DNA from: Caldilinea sp. CFX5
GTDB taxonomy: Bacteria > Chloroflexota > Anaerolineae > Caldilineales > Caldilineaceae
Length of the DNA stretch: 64,000 bases
Assembly (NCBI GenBank): GCA_021405325.1
Contig: QWII01000028.1
Span: forward strand, 1-64,000
Direction: 5' to 3'
A model generated the notes under the pieces. The model saw nothing but the letters and a program-made list of their open reading frames with translations. It searched no databases and was not told where the DNA came from. A program made the translations under genes and the position numbers. Positions 1 to 9,216 of the stretch are shown here, in pieces. Positions within the stretch are counted from its first letter, which is position 1. Every line of letters begins with the position of its first letter.

Positions 1-21
1 GTTTATTTACCTAATGTTCAT

Positions 22-134
22 AAACCCTCGGCTACCGTCAGTCGAGGGTTCAAACCCTCGGCTACCGTCAGTCGAGGGTTCAAACCCTCGGCTACCGTCA
101 GTCGAGGGTTCAAACCCTCGGCTACCGTCAGTCG
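22..134. repeat. 30-bp tandem repeat, each unit a hairpin
   Basis: About 3.8 direct copies of a 30-bp unit with no spacers. Each unit contains AACCCTCG, a 12-nt loop and CGAGGGTT, so every copy can fold into an 8-bp stem and neighbouring arms can also pair with each other. The array begins 13 nt beyond the stop codon of the spike gene on the minus strand, where a terminator or 3'-end stabiliser would sit. There is no U-tract. Terminator function is inference. Confidence 0.85.
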
Positions 135-147
135 TTGCTACGCAACT

Positions 148-774
148 TTAGTTCAAGTCGATGGTGGCGCCTTTTAACTTCAACTGGGCTTGGGCTTCAA
201 GGCTGATTTCGTTGCCTTTGATGGCGATTTTGCCCTGGCTCTCCAGTTTGATGGCGCCGTCGTTGTCGATCTGGACGGTGGCGCTGCTGCCGACGGCGAT
301 TTTGACGGCAGGGTCGTCGTCGCGCAGGTTGATTTCGAGGCCGCTACCCAACTTGATGTTGATCTCGCGCTTGCCGTCGCTGTTGATTTCAATGTGAACA
401 GCATCGCTGTCGCCGCCATCGAAGGGTAAATGCAATATTGACTGTCCCTTAGCATTGACCGGCGGGCGATCCTCATCGTTGTAGAGGCTACCGACAATGA
501 TCGGCGCATTGATGTCACCCCCGACAAATTGTACCAAGACTAGATCGCCAACCGACGGAATGCTCACCTGACCGATGCGGGGCGTCGCTACCGGCGCCTC
601 TTTCAGCACGAGACCGCTATTGCGCAGCTTCACCGTACAGCTATAATTCTCCTGATCCGACTCCCCGGCGTGCGGATGCTGCTCCTGCACCACGGCCAGT
701 TCCGCCGTGTGAAGGCGACGCAACTCCTCCTGCACAATCCGTTGAATCGTCTCATAAAGTGAAAGTGTTGACAT
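148..774 (-). CDS. gpV/VgrG-like baseplate spike protein
   Basis: The 208-aa product matches the gpV / VgrG OB-fold family, the central spike that tips a contractile tail or eCIS needle. After a short N-terminal helix, residues about 42-100 form the OB-fold, with the family-typical run GDLVLVQFVGGD followed by PIIVGSLYND. Residues about 115-208 are alternating short beta strands rich in D, G, K and I, as in the triple-stranded beta-helix of gp5/gpV. I chose the ATG at 774 because the family N-terminus (YETIQRIVQEEL) follows directly. An in-frame ATG at 813 lies inside a dispersed repeat, and neither start has a good ribosome-binding site. The hub gene lies just upstream. Confidence 0.85.
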   Translation of the reverse strand: MSTLSLYETIQRIVQEELRRLHTAELAVVQEQHPHAGESDQENYSCTVKLRNSGLVLKEAPVATPRIGQVSIPSVGDLVLVQFVGGDINAPIIVGSLYNDEDRPPVNAKGQSILHLPFDGGDSDAVHIEINSDGKREINIKLGSGLEINLRDDDPAVKIAVGSSATVQIDNDGAIKLESQGKIAIKGNEISLEAQAQLKLKGATIDLN

Positions 775-868
775 GCGTGATCCGTGATTCGTGTTGCGTG
801 TTGCGTGAACCATTGCTCGTCACCACGCTCGGCGTGGTGATGCAGGGTGGACGCTCTGCGTCCCCTGC
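775..868. repeat. intergenic hairpins and CGTGATTCGTG-type repeat
   Basis: The 94-bp gap between the hub and spike genes holds copies of a dispersed word (CGTGATTCGTGTTGCGTG-like, 778-808) that recurs at 16206-16245, 27957-28018 and 51319-51345. It also holds two small perfect hairpins: CACCACGC-tcg-GCGTGGTG at 821-839 and GGACGC-tct-GCGTCC at 850-864. No gene is visible. The hairpins lie directly downstream of the hub stop codon on the minus strand. Confidence 0.6.
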
Positions 869-2008
869 TCAGAATAACCCACCCAACGCGCCGACTAGAC
901 CACCACTCCCTTCACCAACTTTGACGAAGCTGATGAAGGTCGTAAAGCCTTGTTGGCGGGTCAGGTCATGACGCACCCGTTGGACAAGAAACTGACCATT
1001 GGCTATCGCTTGCGGCGCGTTGGCAATCGCAATGGTGCTGCCCACCGTAACTGTAGGTGCGCCAATAGCGAGTAGGCGACCACCAACTTTTGTTATATTA
1101 CTCCGGTTAACCAGTCCGGTAGCGGTACGTTGCGCCAGATCACCGGTGCGTAAACCAGGCGCCGAAATCAGACGTTGACTACCGCCATCGCCGGCTTCAC
1201 CGGTCACGACCGCCGGATCTTTTACCAACCAGGACCATGCCTTTGCCCCCTGGCTACCGGCAGCGCCTTCACCGATTACCGTAGCACCGGCGAAAACTGG
1301 CGCCGTTTCATTCATCTGCAAGGCGAGCAGATTAGCGCCATAAGTGAAGGTTGCCACCGGGTCGCCTTCGGTCAGTGGGGCGAAGGTCAATTTGTCATCT
1401 GGTGTAAACCAGGCGGCAAAATCGTTTTGGCGGGCTAGCTCCGCCACATGCCGGTAGACGCTCTGCCCCTGGCTCACGACATAGAAGGGATAATCAGCGC
1501 CTGCTTCTACCGTGTCCGTGGCAACAGCAGCCAGATCGACGAGAGCGCTTACTATGTCGCCGGCACTCTGTTGCGCAAAACTCTGGTCAATGCGCAGTCG
1601 GGCCAAGGCGGCGCCGCCGTTGGTCAACCGTACCTGTTGTACACCCAAGCCATGCCGGATTTCGGCGACGACGCCGGTAAAAATAGTTTCGACAGCGTCA
1701 TCGCTGTAACCGAGTGACAAGGCGCCGCTATCAGCCAGCGCCACCGGTGGCGACTGGGGCGTAACGGCCAGCGTAATCTCCGCAATATCCACAAAGGGCG
1801 CCAGGCCGCACGCAATGCGCATGGACAGGAGATGTTGCTGCCAGGAGTCAGCGCCGCTCCCCAGGTTGATGCCAAGGGCGCTCCCGACGGCGCCGGCCAA
1901 GCCACCCAGGCCACCGGCTGGCGCGCCGCTGCTACCGATTTCAACCGCAAAGATCGGTTTGCGCACGGTGGGTGGCGCCTTGGACGCAAAGAGATCCGTT
2001 AATGGCAT
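869..2008 (-). CDS. gpD-like baseplate hub protein (phage late control D family)
   Basis: The 379-aa protein resembles the phage late-control D / VgrG N-terminal hub family, which forms the trimeric hub joining the spike to the tube. Features seen are a C-terminal part with VQRVRHDLTRQQGFTTFIS, the usual closing motif of gpD-like hubs, a middle segment GQSVYRHVAELARQNDFAAW typical of the gp27/gpD core, and a Gly/Ala-rich insertion near residues 25-50. The start at 2008 has GGAG 9 nt upstream. It is encoded directly before the gpV-like spike, the standard order, so hub and spike are separate here and not fused as in a full VgrG. Confidence 0.82.
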   Translation of the reverse strand: MPLTDLFASKAPPTVRKPIFAVEIGSSGAPAGGLGGLAGAVGSALGINLGSGADSWQQHLLSMRIACGLAPFVDIAEITLAVTPQSPPVALADSGALSLGYSDDAVETIFTGVVAEIRHGLGVQQVRLTNGGAALARLRIDQSFAQQSAGDIVSALVDLAAVATDTVEAGADYPFYVVSQGQSVYRHVAELARQNDFAAWFTPDDKLTFAPLTEGDPVATFTYGANLLALQMNETAPVFAGATVIGEGAAGSQGAKAWSWLVKDPAVVTGEAGDGGSQRLISAPGLRTGDLAQRTATGLVNRSNITKVGGRLLAIGAPTVTVGSTIAIANAPQAIANGQFLVQRVRHDLTRQQGFTTFISFVKVGEGSGGLVGALGGLF

Positions 2009-2146
2009 TCGTTCGTTCTCCGTAATCCGGGCCGGCCTGAAATCATGAAGGGTAGCTACTTGTTTCGGTAATCCTTGGAACTTGTCACGCCGGCGGCGAT
2101 GACCTACAGTTACCGCTTTATTTTCGTAACGTTCATAATTTCAAGG

Positions 2147-5092
2147 CTACGTCCTCCGTTCATTATCCGATGTATACCAGTTGCCGTGGACGCAGACGCC
2201 GTCGCCATCTACCTCTTGAAAGATAAAGGGAATGGTGTAGGCCGTGGTGCGGCGATCCGCCGGCGGCGTACCGGTATTGGGTCCCGCCATTTCAGCCTGG
2301 ACATGGATGTGCAGATGGTTGTGAAAACTCATGCCCGTATCACCCGCCAGCATGATTGGTTGGCCGCGCTTGACTTTGGTGCCAATGATGTTGGCCGTCG
2401 CCACCGGCGGCGTCAGGCGGGAAAAGGCAGTGGTGACGCTATTCTGTTTGCCATGACCGTAGACGGCGTAGGTGAAAACGGCATTGCCGCCAATGTCGCG
2501 ATCATGGTTTGCATCAGGCGTGATCGGGTTGCCGCTGTCATCCACATCATGACGAAGGACGATGAAGTTCCAGTCCGCTGTGCTGCCATCGGGGATGCCT
2601 TCGCCAAAGGCCACCACCGTGCCGGGGCGGCTGGCCAAGACCTCTTCGCCGTCATCATGCCCGAAGTCATAGGCGTAAATCTGGGCCGTCGACGCGTTGG
2701 TAATGTTGTTATGACTCCACATGCCCTGGTTGCCTTGCGGCACGAAGAGCGTCGTTCCTTTGGCGTAGGGCAAGCGGTAGGGCGAGGGCGTCTCTGTGCC
2801 ATTCTCCTGTTTCTTTTTCGGATACCCGGCAAAGGGCGCGCCGCGCGGGTTGTATTTGCCGTCATCGGTATCGCCTTCGCGCGTGCTAAAGAAAACGATC
2901 CAGAAGGTGATCCAGAGCTGTAACACGCCACTGACCATGTCGCCGGCCAGCCCACCCCAATAAAACTTGCGGGCAAAGGGCGCCGCGAGCAGGACGCCCG
3001 TCACCGGCGCCAGTAGACCGGCCCCCAACCCGCCCAGCCACCAAAGCAGCCAGGAACGCAGTTGCGGCAGCGACGGGTTGACATAATCTTCTCTGGGAAT
3101 CAGCTTCACCAGCAGCCAGGTGTAAAAGAAGGTCAAAACACCTACCAGCGCTGTAATCTCTTTGTGATTTTGCGCCTTATCGTCGCCGCCGTCGCCGTTG
3201 ATCAGGGTCATGAGGGTCATCACCACATCGCGCAAGAGGTTGGTGATGCTGATTGGCCCGGCCAGCTTGAAAATGTCGTGAATCACTACTGTAATCCAAA
3301 AGGCAAAGATGTTGCCGCGGTTGGTCGCTGAGTGTTTGCCTTGCAATGAGCTAAGGATGGTGCTCAGCGTTTGTGGGCCAAAGGCCCAGCCATCCAACGT
3401 CTTGCTGCCCCAAAATTCATGGCCGGAAATCGGTCGTTGGCCGGCTGCGCCGGCCAGGCCATGAATAAAATCGTAAAGCGCATTCAACAGCGGCGCCACC
3501 TGATGGCTGGGTTGGATCTGAGTTCCGCGCCAGATGATACGCACAAAGTCGTTGATCAGCGCAATAGCAAACTGAAAGCCATCCATCACCGGCGGGCTGA
3601 TGCGCTTGACCCGATAAAAGCGCTGGCCGGCAATGGTGTCCGGCACGGTAAAGATCGATGCCTGCTGCCATTCTAGATTTTCGCCGCTGAACAGCACCTT
3701 GTCGCCCAGCCGAATGCGATGTTTGTCCTTATCCACAATGACGCGTTCGCCGGCCAACCCGGTCGTCTTTTCCAGAAATTCACCCAGCCCTGGCCCGAAC
3801 TTCTGCCCAAAGGTGCGCGGTAATTGTTCCAATTCTTGGGGCAACGCATCTTCCAGCACCATGCGGTTGTAGCGGATCAGCTCTTCGTTTTCGCTAAACT
3901 TTTGCCCCACCTCACGCGTCTCGCTGCTAAGGGTGACATCACCCAGCGGGAAGCGCGCATCTTGGGCCAAAGCCGGTGCGATCGGCGCCGACTCCCCGCG
4001 CAACAGACGGTTAAACAGATCCAGTATGGTGAACTTGAGGGCAGCGCTGGGAGCGCCGGCGCCGTCATAGCCGTCAATGGCAGTGCGTTCGGTGTCGGTC
4101 AAGCGGTCGCGTAAAAAACGGTCGAGCGCACTGCTTGGGCTTTTCAAGCGATTGGCTAACCGTCCGGCATCTTTGAGATCATCCTTGCCCAACAAAGGCA
4201 GATCGCGATGTTTGTATTGCAGCAGCCAGGTTGCATACCAGCCGTAGCGATCTTTGTCACTCGACGCCGGATCAGCCAACGGCATGAGCGCCACTCTGGG
4301 AGCGCCGCCATCTCTGGCGGCAAGTATCGGTACGCCACTGGGACCAAAAGGCGCCAGCTCAAGCAAGGTAGTGCCGGCATTGAGCGCCGTTTCCAGTCCA
4401 GCCAGCGCACAGGTCAGCTCATGCAACAGCCGATCCAGGTCAAGCTGGCGGAGTAACGCCAACAACTCACCCGCTACAAACTCGGCCGCGAAGCGGGGGA
4501 ATTGAAATTCTACGGCGGCCCGTCGCTTGAGGCGGCGCAACAGACAGGCTAACCCCAGCCGGGTCGTACGTTCCTGAGCAGGCGTAGCGGGCGGCAATGT
4601 CTCCAACTGACTGATCACTTCATCGATGATCGTCCAGATTTGCGTCTGGAGAAAGTCCGGCGTCAACCCCAAATCCTGTTCCAAGATGTCCAGCAGCGTT
4701 TGTACATGGCCGCGCAGCGCATCCAGCGTCAGCCCCTGCGCCAGTTGCGCCAGGAGTTGCACCAATTGCTTGGCCAGCGCCACCGCCGCCAGTGGACTAT
4801 CCACCGCCGGCACGGCTGCGCCAAGAGCTTCCAGCATCTGTACCAAGGGTGCGACCCAAGCATTCAACTTTGCTTCCGCCGTGGCCAGCCGCCCGGTCAC
4901 TTGGGTTTCCACACGCGTCGCCGTTGCTGCCAGTACGGTCTGTAGGATCGCCAACGCTGCGCCGCCGTGCTGAGCATCGGTCGCCAACCGGCCGCCGAGC
5001 GTGAGCAGATCTTGCAACAGCGCCGCATCCCCGGTCGCGCCGGCGCTCCGATCCAATTTTTGCGGTTGCACGAAAAGCGATCCTAGTGACAT
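2147..5092 (-). CDS. 981-aa CIS-locus protein: helical region, membrane segments, M23-peptidase-like domain
   Basis: I know no family with this whole architecture. Residues 1-260 are Leu/Ala-rich helices and 260-640 a mixed globular part. Residues about 640-740 hold three to four hydrophobic segments (including FFYTWLLVKLI, LLWWLGGLGAGLLAPVTGVL and LQLWITFWIVFF) that look transmembrane. Residues about 770-960 resemble an M23/LytM endopeptidase: YAYDFG near 809, VYGHG, then AGDTGMSFHNHLHIHV near 926 containing the HxH zinc motif. The first zinc-ligand His of HxxxD is replaced (IYAYD), so catalysis is doubtful. The gene sits between the large helical protein and the hub, in the same operon. It could be a membrane-acting effector, a wall-degrading tail component, or a host-envelope anchor. 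Roles are inference. Confidence 0.7.
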   Translation of the reverse strand: MSLGSLFVQPQKLDRSAGATGDAALLQDLLTLGGRLATDAQHGGAALAILQTVLAATATRVETQVTGRLATAEAKLNAWVAPLVQMLEALGAAVPAVDSPLAAVALAKQLVQLLAQLAQGLTLDALRGHVQTLLDILEQDLGLTPDFLQTQIWTIIDEVISQLETLPPATPAQERTTRLGLACLLRRLKRRAAVEFQFPRFAAEFVAGELLALLRQLDLDRLLHELTCALAGLETALNAGTTLLELAPFGPSGVPILAARDGGAPRVALMPLADPASSDKDRYGWYATWLLQYKHRDLPLLGKDDLKDAGRLANRLKSPSSALDRFLRDRLTDTERTAIDGYDGAGAPSAALKFTILDLFNRLLRGESAPIAPALAQDARFPLGDVTLSSETREVGQKFSENEELIRYNRMVLEDALPQELEQLPRTFGQKFGPGLGEFLEKTTGLAGERVIVDKDKHRIRLGDKVLFSGENLEWQQASIFTVPDTIAGQRFYRVKRISPPVMDGFQFAIALINDFVRIIWRGTQIQPSHQVAPLLNALYDFIHGLAGAAGQRPISGHEFWGSKTLDGWAFGPQTLSTILSSLQGKHSATNRGNIFAFWITVVIHDIFKLAGPISITNLLRDVVMTLMTLINGDGGDDKAQNHKEITALVGVLTFFYTWLLVKLIPREDYVNPSLPQLRSWLLWWLGGLGAGLLAPVTGVLLAAPFARKFYWGGLAGDMVSGVLQLWITFWIVFFSTREGDTDDGKYNPRGAPFAGYPKKKQENGTETPSPYRLPYAKGTTLFVPQGNQGMWSHNNITNASTAQIYAYDFGHDDGEEVLASRPGTVVAFGEGIPDGSTADWNFIVLRHDVDDSGNPITPDANHDRDIGGNAVFTYAVYGHGKQNSVTTAFSRLTPPVATANIIGTKVKRGQPIMLAGDTGMSFHNHLHIHVQAEMAGPNTGTPPADRRTTAYTIPFIFQEVDGDGVCVHGNWYTSDNERRT

Positions 5093-5122
5093 TCCACTGC
5101 TCCGTCTGAAAAGGGAGATTAG

Positions 5123-5178
5123 GAGATTGAGCGATTGAGAGATTACATAATCTCTTAATCTCCTAATCGCTCAATCTC
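5123..5178. repeat. inverted repeat downstream of the 1143-aa gene
   Basis: Outer arms of 14 bp (GAGATTGAGCGATT / AATCGCTCAATCTC) enclose a second perfect hairpin, AGAGATTA-ca-TAATCTCT. The element starts 7 nt after the stop codon of the 1143-aa gene and lies before the next gene of the same operon, so it could partly terminate transcription or stabilise the upstream mRNA. Confidence 0.75.
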
Positions 5179-5184
5179 TATTTC

Positions 5185-8100
5185 TCACACCCCCACACTC
5201 ACCCCACCCGAAACGTTTTGGGCGGCGCCGCGTAAGCCTTGGTAGGCGGTATTGACGCGGGTCAATTCTTGTTTCAACTCATCATCTAAGTTGTGCAGCC
5301 GCTCTATGATCACCTGGAAGAGCACCGTCAAGTCAAAGGCGTCAAGCAGCGGCAGAATTTTGTTTTCAAACTCCGGTTTGACGATATCTGTTACCAGTTG
5401 TTTGGGGTCAAGCGCCTTCAACTTGGTAATCAATTCAGCGTAATCGGCGTCCAACGTGGCGATTGCGGTGCTGGGCAATACCTGTTCCAGGGTGATGGCG
5501 TTCAGCATCTGGGTAAAGGCGGTTTCCACCGTCTGGCGCAAGTTCGCCGGATTGATGGCTTCGATTTTGCTGCGCACATCGCCAAAGACCGCAGCAATGC
5601 TCTCGCGCAGAAAATCGAGCGCGATGGCGCCCAAGCGGTCGAGCAAGCCTTGCAGATTGTCTCGAATCTGGGCCAGGGCCGTGGGACCGGCCAGCAATTG
5701 AGTCAATTTGTCCTGCAAAATATTCGCCAAAGTTTCTAACACCGCAGCGTAGCTTGCCAACGGTGCGCCCAGTGGTTCCAGCACAGCAAAGAGCAACCGC
5801 AGCGGGCGCATCAGTTGCGGTTCCAGCGCATCGGCCACCCATTGGCGTAACTCAGCCGCGGTCGCGCCATTCTTGCGCAAGGCGGTGAGTGGGCTAGCAG
5901 CGCCGTGATAGCGCTCATCCCAACCGGTTAGTTGTGGCGCCAAAGCGGTCTGCGCTTGGCGAAGTTGTTGCAAGAAATCGGCCGGCAGACGGTAGGGCGC
6001 ACTAAAGGCGGCATCAAGCGGCGTAAAGCGGGCCAATGCGGCGGTAATGGCCTCTTTCTCTGGTGAAGCAGGCAGGGCGGCCAGGGCGGTGCGCGGAAAG
6101 CTGCTCAGGGCTTGCACCAGGCCGGCAAGCTTCGCCTGCGGAGCAAAGCTTTGTAATGCGGTCACTGCTGGGCCAACCGCACTCTGGAGGGCGTTGGTGA
6201 GTGCTGTGCTTTTGGTCTGCTCCAGCGCAGCATTCAGGGCAGCAAAGCGCGGTTGCAGCGAACTGGTGTCATTGATCGCCTCGATCTTGTCCAGGATGGT
6301 CGCGAGCCAGCTTGTCAGTGCAGCCTCCGAATTTTGGAAAATTTGCAGCAGTGAGCCTAACTTCTGGATCAAGGCAACGACGCTCTGCCCAAGGGCATTG
6401 GCATCTTGCAAGAGTGTCAGCAAACTATCCAGTTGGTCAAATAGCTCATCGACCGGGAGCACATCTCGCACTTGATCGACAACACCTTGAATTGCATTGT
6501 TCAGCGGCGCCAGCAGCGCATCCGGCTGCAACTGATCAAACGCCTGTAGAACCCCGGCAAAAGGCTGTTCCAATGGCGCCAGCGCCGCGCCGGGGTTCGC
6601 CCGCTCGGCCAACCGGGTTTTGAGTTTTTGTAATTCGCCAGTCACCGGTTCCAGCAAGCGACTGGGTTGAAATTGCTCCATTTGCGCAATCAACGCTGTG
6701 AAAGGGGCCGACAATTCGTCACCGATGAGCGTGGCCGGGTCGAAGCGGCGCACACTATCCAGCAGTTGGTTGGGCTTATCGGCAATGCTTTCCAGCAGCG
6801 GCACGGGGCCAGCTTCAATCAATTCACCAAATTCATCGATCAACGGGTCGGTGATCGGCGTGAGGCTTGGCGGCAGGACGGAGAGCGCAGCGCTCAACGC
6901 GCCCTGAAGTGCGCCCCCTAGCGCTGAGGTGTCGATGGCCTGGATGGCGCTAGTGATCTCTTCAATAGCGGCGACCACTTCATCAGTCAAAGGTGCAAAG
7001 GACAATTCCACCAGTACGTTGGAAATGCTTTCCAGCGCTGTGCGCACATGATTGATGGCGGACACAACGGCCGGGTCCGTAAAGACGCTGGTGACAGCCT
7101 GGATCGCCTGCTGAAGGGCGGCAACCAGGGCGGCCGGGTCAAAGGCATCAATGCCATCGCTGATGGAGGTCACAATTTGGGCCAACGCTTCCCGCACTGG
7201 TTGAAAAAGCTGACTCAGTTGCTGCGTCAAGGTCGTTGCAAAGTTGTTGATGGCCTGCTGAACGCCCTGGACCAGCGCCTGAAGGTCAATGGCGGCCAAC
7301 AACGTCTCGACCGCGCTAAAGAGCGCGCGAATCTCAGCCGTCACACTTGCGACATTCTGTTCCAACCCCTGGATCACGTTCTCAATGGTCTGGGCTACGG
7401 TTTGCAACGGCGCAGTCAGGGCGGAAATATCCAATAAATCCGCCAGCGCTTGCAGCCAGTCGATCACTGGTTGTAACTGGGCCTGGATAGCGTCTTGCAG
7501 CGGCGGCGTGGGCAATCGTAACGGGTCCGGGGCGAAGGCGGTGACGTTCAACAGCGTGTCCGGCGCCAGCACTGCTTCCAGATGACAGAGTTGCGCGGCG
7601 GCCTCATCGACAAAGCTCACACACCGTTCGCCTAGCGGCGGCAACTGAGTCAGCAGTGGTTGCAGGGTCGTGCGGAGAGCAGTGTAATCATCCAACACAG
7701 TGTTAAAGGCGGCGACGGTCGAGCCGGTTCCTGCCAGATTGCCGCTATTGATGGCGTTCTTGAGTTGGGCCAGCGCGCTGGTCAAGTCGGCGGCGACTTG
7801 TGTCAACGCGACGGCGGGTAATTGCCCAACAAGGGCAGTGACATCGGTGTTGAGCGCGGTCGCGGTCGCTGGCACGGTGCTTTGGATCAATGTCGTCAAC
7901 GTCTGCAAGGTCTGACCCATTTGATCGCGAATCTGTGCCGGTTGCATGGCCTGCCAACTTTGCACGGTTTGCAACGGGTCGATCACTTCATGGAGCAGCG
8001 GCACGGTGATGGTCACGCCGTTTTCCTTGCTCAAAACCTGGCTCATGTCGCTCAACCAAGCCAGGAGCAGCGCTACATCTGTAGGAGCGCTCTCCAATAA

Positions 8101-8616
8101 GGTTACGACGCTGTTGATATGCCTCGTTACTTCGGCCAACGGCGATGGGGTGGTGGCAGCAGCGTGCAACGCCCCCTCGTGTGACGGCATCGGCAACCCA
8201 AAGAAAGGGGCGACGGAAGGGCTGGTATCCGGGCAAGTGAAGCGGAGCGTCGTCAACTGGCGAAGGGCGGCAATGGCGGCCAGGAGTTTGCCCAACGGTT
8301 CGGCAAGATCAGCGCCAACGGTTCCCGCCAATTCGCTCAATCCCGCCGTGAGGACGCCGGTGACGGCGCTCAGGTCGGTCGGGACGGCGGCGCGCAGTTG
8401 ACCAAACTGGGTGACAAAGCTGGGATTGATCGCCAGGTTGGGCAGGGGCAGTTCGTTGATCGCGCCGCTGAGATCGCCCAGGTTGCTAGGCGGATGCTCA
8501 ATCAGGTTGGCGACCAGCGTGGCGACTGCGCCCAGATTCCCGCTCTGCGTGGCAAGCGCTGTGTCGATATTGACGCCGGTCAAGGCAGTATCAAGACGCT
8601 CAAACAGCGTTGGCAT
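5185..8616 (-). CDS. 1143-aa all-helical repetitive protein of the CIS locus
   Basis: No family is recognised. The product is almost entirely alpha-helical, dominated by L, A, Q, T and V, with irregular repeats of about 40-60 residues built from motifs such as LLAPLNNAIQGVVDQV, LVQGVQQAINNF and LVAALQQAIQAV. It has no obvious membrane segment, signal peptide or Cys cluster. Size and position (after tube, chaperone and baseplate genes, before the hub) fit a tape-measure or internal tail component, but tape measures usually lie elsewhere and carry hydrophobic patches. The start at 8616 has GGAGGGG about 8 nt upstream, overlapping the stop of the preceding gene, so translation is probably coupled. 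A structural helical-bundle role is inference. Confidence 0.75.
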   Translation of the reverse strand: MPTLFERLDTALTGVNIDTALATQSGNLGAVATLVANLIEHPPSNLGDLSGAINELPLPNLAINPSFVTQFGQLRAAVPTDLSAVTGVLTAGLSELAGTVGADLAEPLGKLLAAIAALRQLTTLRFTCPDTSPSVAPFFGLPMPSHEGALHAAATTPSPLAEVTRHINSVVTLLESAPTDVALLLAWLSDMSQVLSKENGVTITVPLLHEVIDPLQTVQSWQAMQPAQIRDQMGQTLQTLTTLIQSTVPATATALNTDVTALVGQLPAVALTQVAADLTSALAQLKNAINSGNLAGTGSTVAAFNTVLDDYTALRTTLQPLLTQLPPLGERCVSFVDEAAAQLCHLEAVLAPDTLLNVTAFAPDPLRLPTPPLQDAIQAQLQPVIDWLQALADLLDISALTAPLQTVAQTIENVIQGLEQNVASVTAEIRALFSAVETLLAAIDLQALVQGVQQAINNFATTLTQQLSQLFQPVREALAQIVTSISDGIDAFDPAALVAALQQAIQAVTSVFTDPAVVSAINHVRTALESISNVLVELSFAPLTDEVVAAIEEITSAIQAIDTSALGGALQGALSAALSVLPPSLTPITDPLIDEFGELIEAGPVPLLESIADKPNQLLDSVRRFDPATLIGDELSAPFTALIAQMEQFQPSRLLEPVTGELQKLKTRLAERANPGAALAPLEQPFAGVLQAFDQLQPDALLAPLNNAIQGVVDQVRDVLPVDELFDQLDSLLTLLQDANALGQSVVALIQKLGSLLQIFQNSEAALTSWLATILDKIEAINDTSSLQPRFAALNAALEQTKSTALTNALQSAVGPAVTALQSFAPQAKLAGLVQALSSFPRTALAALPASPEKEAITAALARFTPLDAAFSAPYRLPADFLQQLRQAQTALAPQLTGWDERYHGAASPLTALRKNGATAAELRQWVADALEPQLMRPLRLLFAVLEPLGAPLASYAAVLETLANILQDKLTQLLAGPTALAQIRDNLQGLLDRLGAIALDFLRESIAAVFGDVRSKIEAINPANLRQTVETAFTQMLNAITLEQVLPSTAIATLDADYAELITKLKALDPKQLVTDIVKPEFENKILPLLDAFDLTVLFQVIIERLHNLDDELKQELTRVNTAYQGLRGAAQNVSGGVSVGV

Positions 8617-8619
8617 GGG

Positions 8620-9216
8620 CTAGGCCCCTCCAAACAACTCAGTCAAACTGGACGAAACGGCGCCCAATCCTTCCACAGCGGATTTGACGCTAGTCAGGGC
8701 GCTACGCAAGGGCGGCGTCGGGTCTTTGATTTCGGGAATGCTGCCCAGCCCCTCAATAACATCGAGTGCGCCGGTGACGGCATCGAGAAACGCGCCGGCC
8801 TGATCCAGCAAACCGGCATCTAGCCCCCCCAACGGATCGGGTGGGGGCGGCGGGGGTGGGCTTTCGCGCAAGACGATCAGGTAATCGGTCTGGTCGGGGC
8901 GGAGGCCGTTCTCTTGAAAGTGCAGCGTTTCGATCACCACATATTGCACATCGGTGGCGGTGAGGATGTCGGCCACAAAGGTGACAGGCGCGCCAGCGTT
9001 AAAGCGGCTGCGCACTTCATTCAAAAATTCATTACGCGCTTCGTCGCCATAGAGACTGCCGCGGATCGCCACAACGGTGGGGGCGCGGTTCATATCTTGA
9101 AAAAGGCTACCCACCCGTCCTGGCGTCGCTAACTCGGCAAAGGCACGGCGCTCCAGGCTTTGAAGGGCGGCAATGCGCGGGATCTCCCAATCCCCTAAAA
9201 CCGGTTTCACATTCAT
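8620..9216 (-). CDS. baseplate protein, DNA-circularisation-N-like (Mu gpN / gpU-type)
   Basis: The 198-aa product has an N-terminal half (residues 8-100) with the pattern of DNA_circ_N / gpU-like tail proteins: LATPGRVGSLFQDMNRAPT, then ARNEFLNEVRSRFNAGAPV and VTFVADILTATDVQYVVIE. In Mu- and P2-type tails and eCIS this fold bridges tube and hub. A poly-Pro run (PPPPPPP, about 120) follows, then a Gly/Ala/Leu helical tail. The gene overlaps its upstream neighbour by ATGA (9213-9216), indicating coupled translation. No LysM is visible, although eCIS loci often have a LysM protein at this position. Family assignment is by pattern only. Confidence 0.6.
   Translation of the reverse strand: MNVKPVLGDWEIPRIAALQSLERRAFAELATPGRVGSLFQDMNRAPTVVAIRGSLYGDEARNEFLNEVRSRFNAGAPVTFVADILTATDVQYVVIETLHFQENGLRPDQTDYLIVLRESPPPPPPPDPLGGLDAGLLDQAGAFLDAVTGALDVIEGLGSIPEIKDPTPPLRSALTSVKSAVEGLGAVSSSLTELFGGA

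Noticed and set aside
22..134. CRISPR array
   Set aside because: The units are contiguous direct repeats with no variable spacers, no cas gene is nearby, and each unit is itself a hairpin.
2075..2923. 282-codon frame on the plus strand
   Set aside because: It lies entirely antisense to the M23-domain gene, with His/Asp/Arg-rich low-quality composition and no ribosome-binding site or family.
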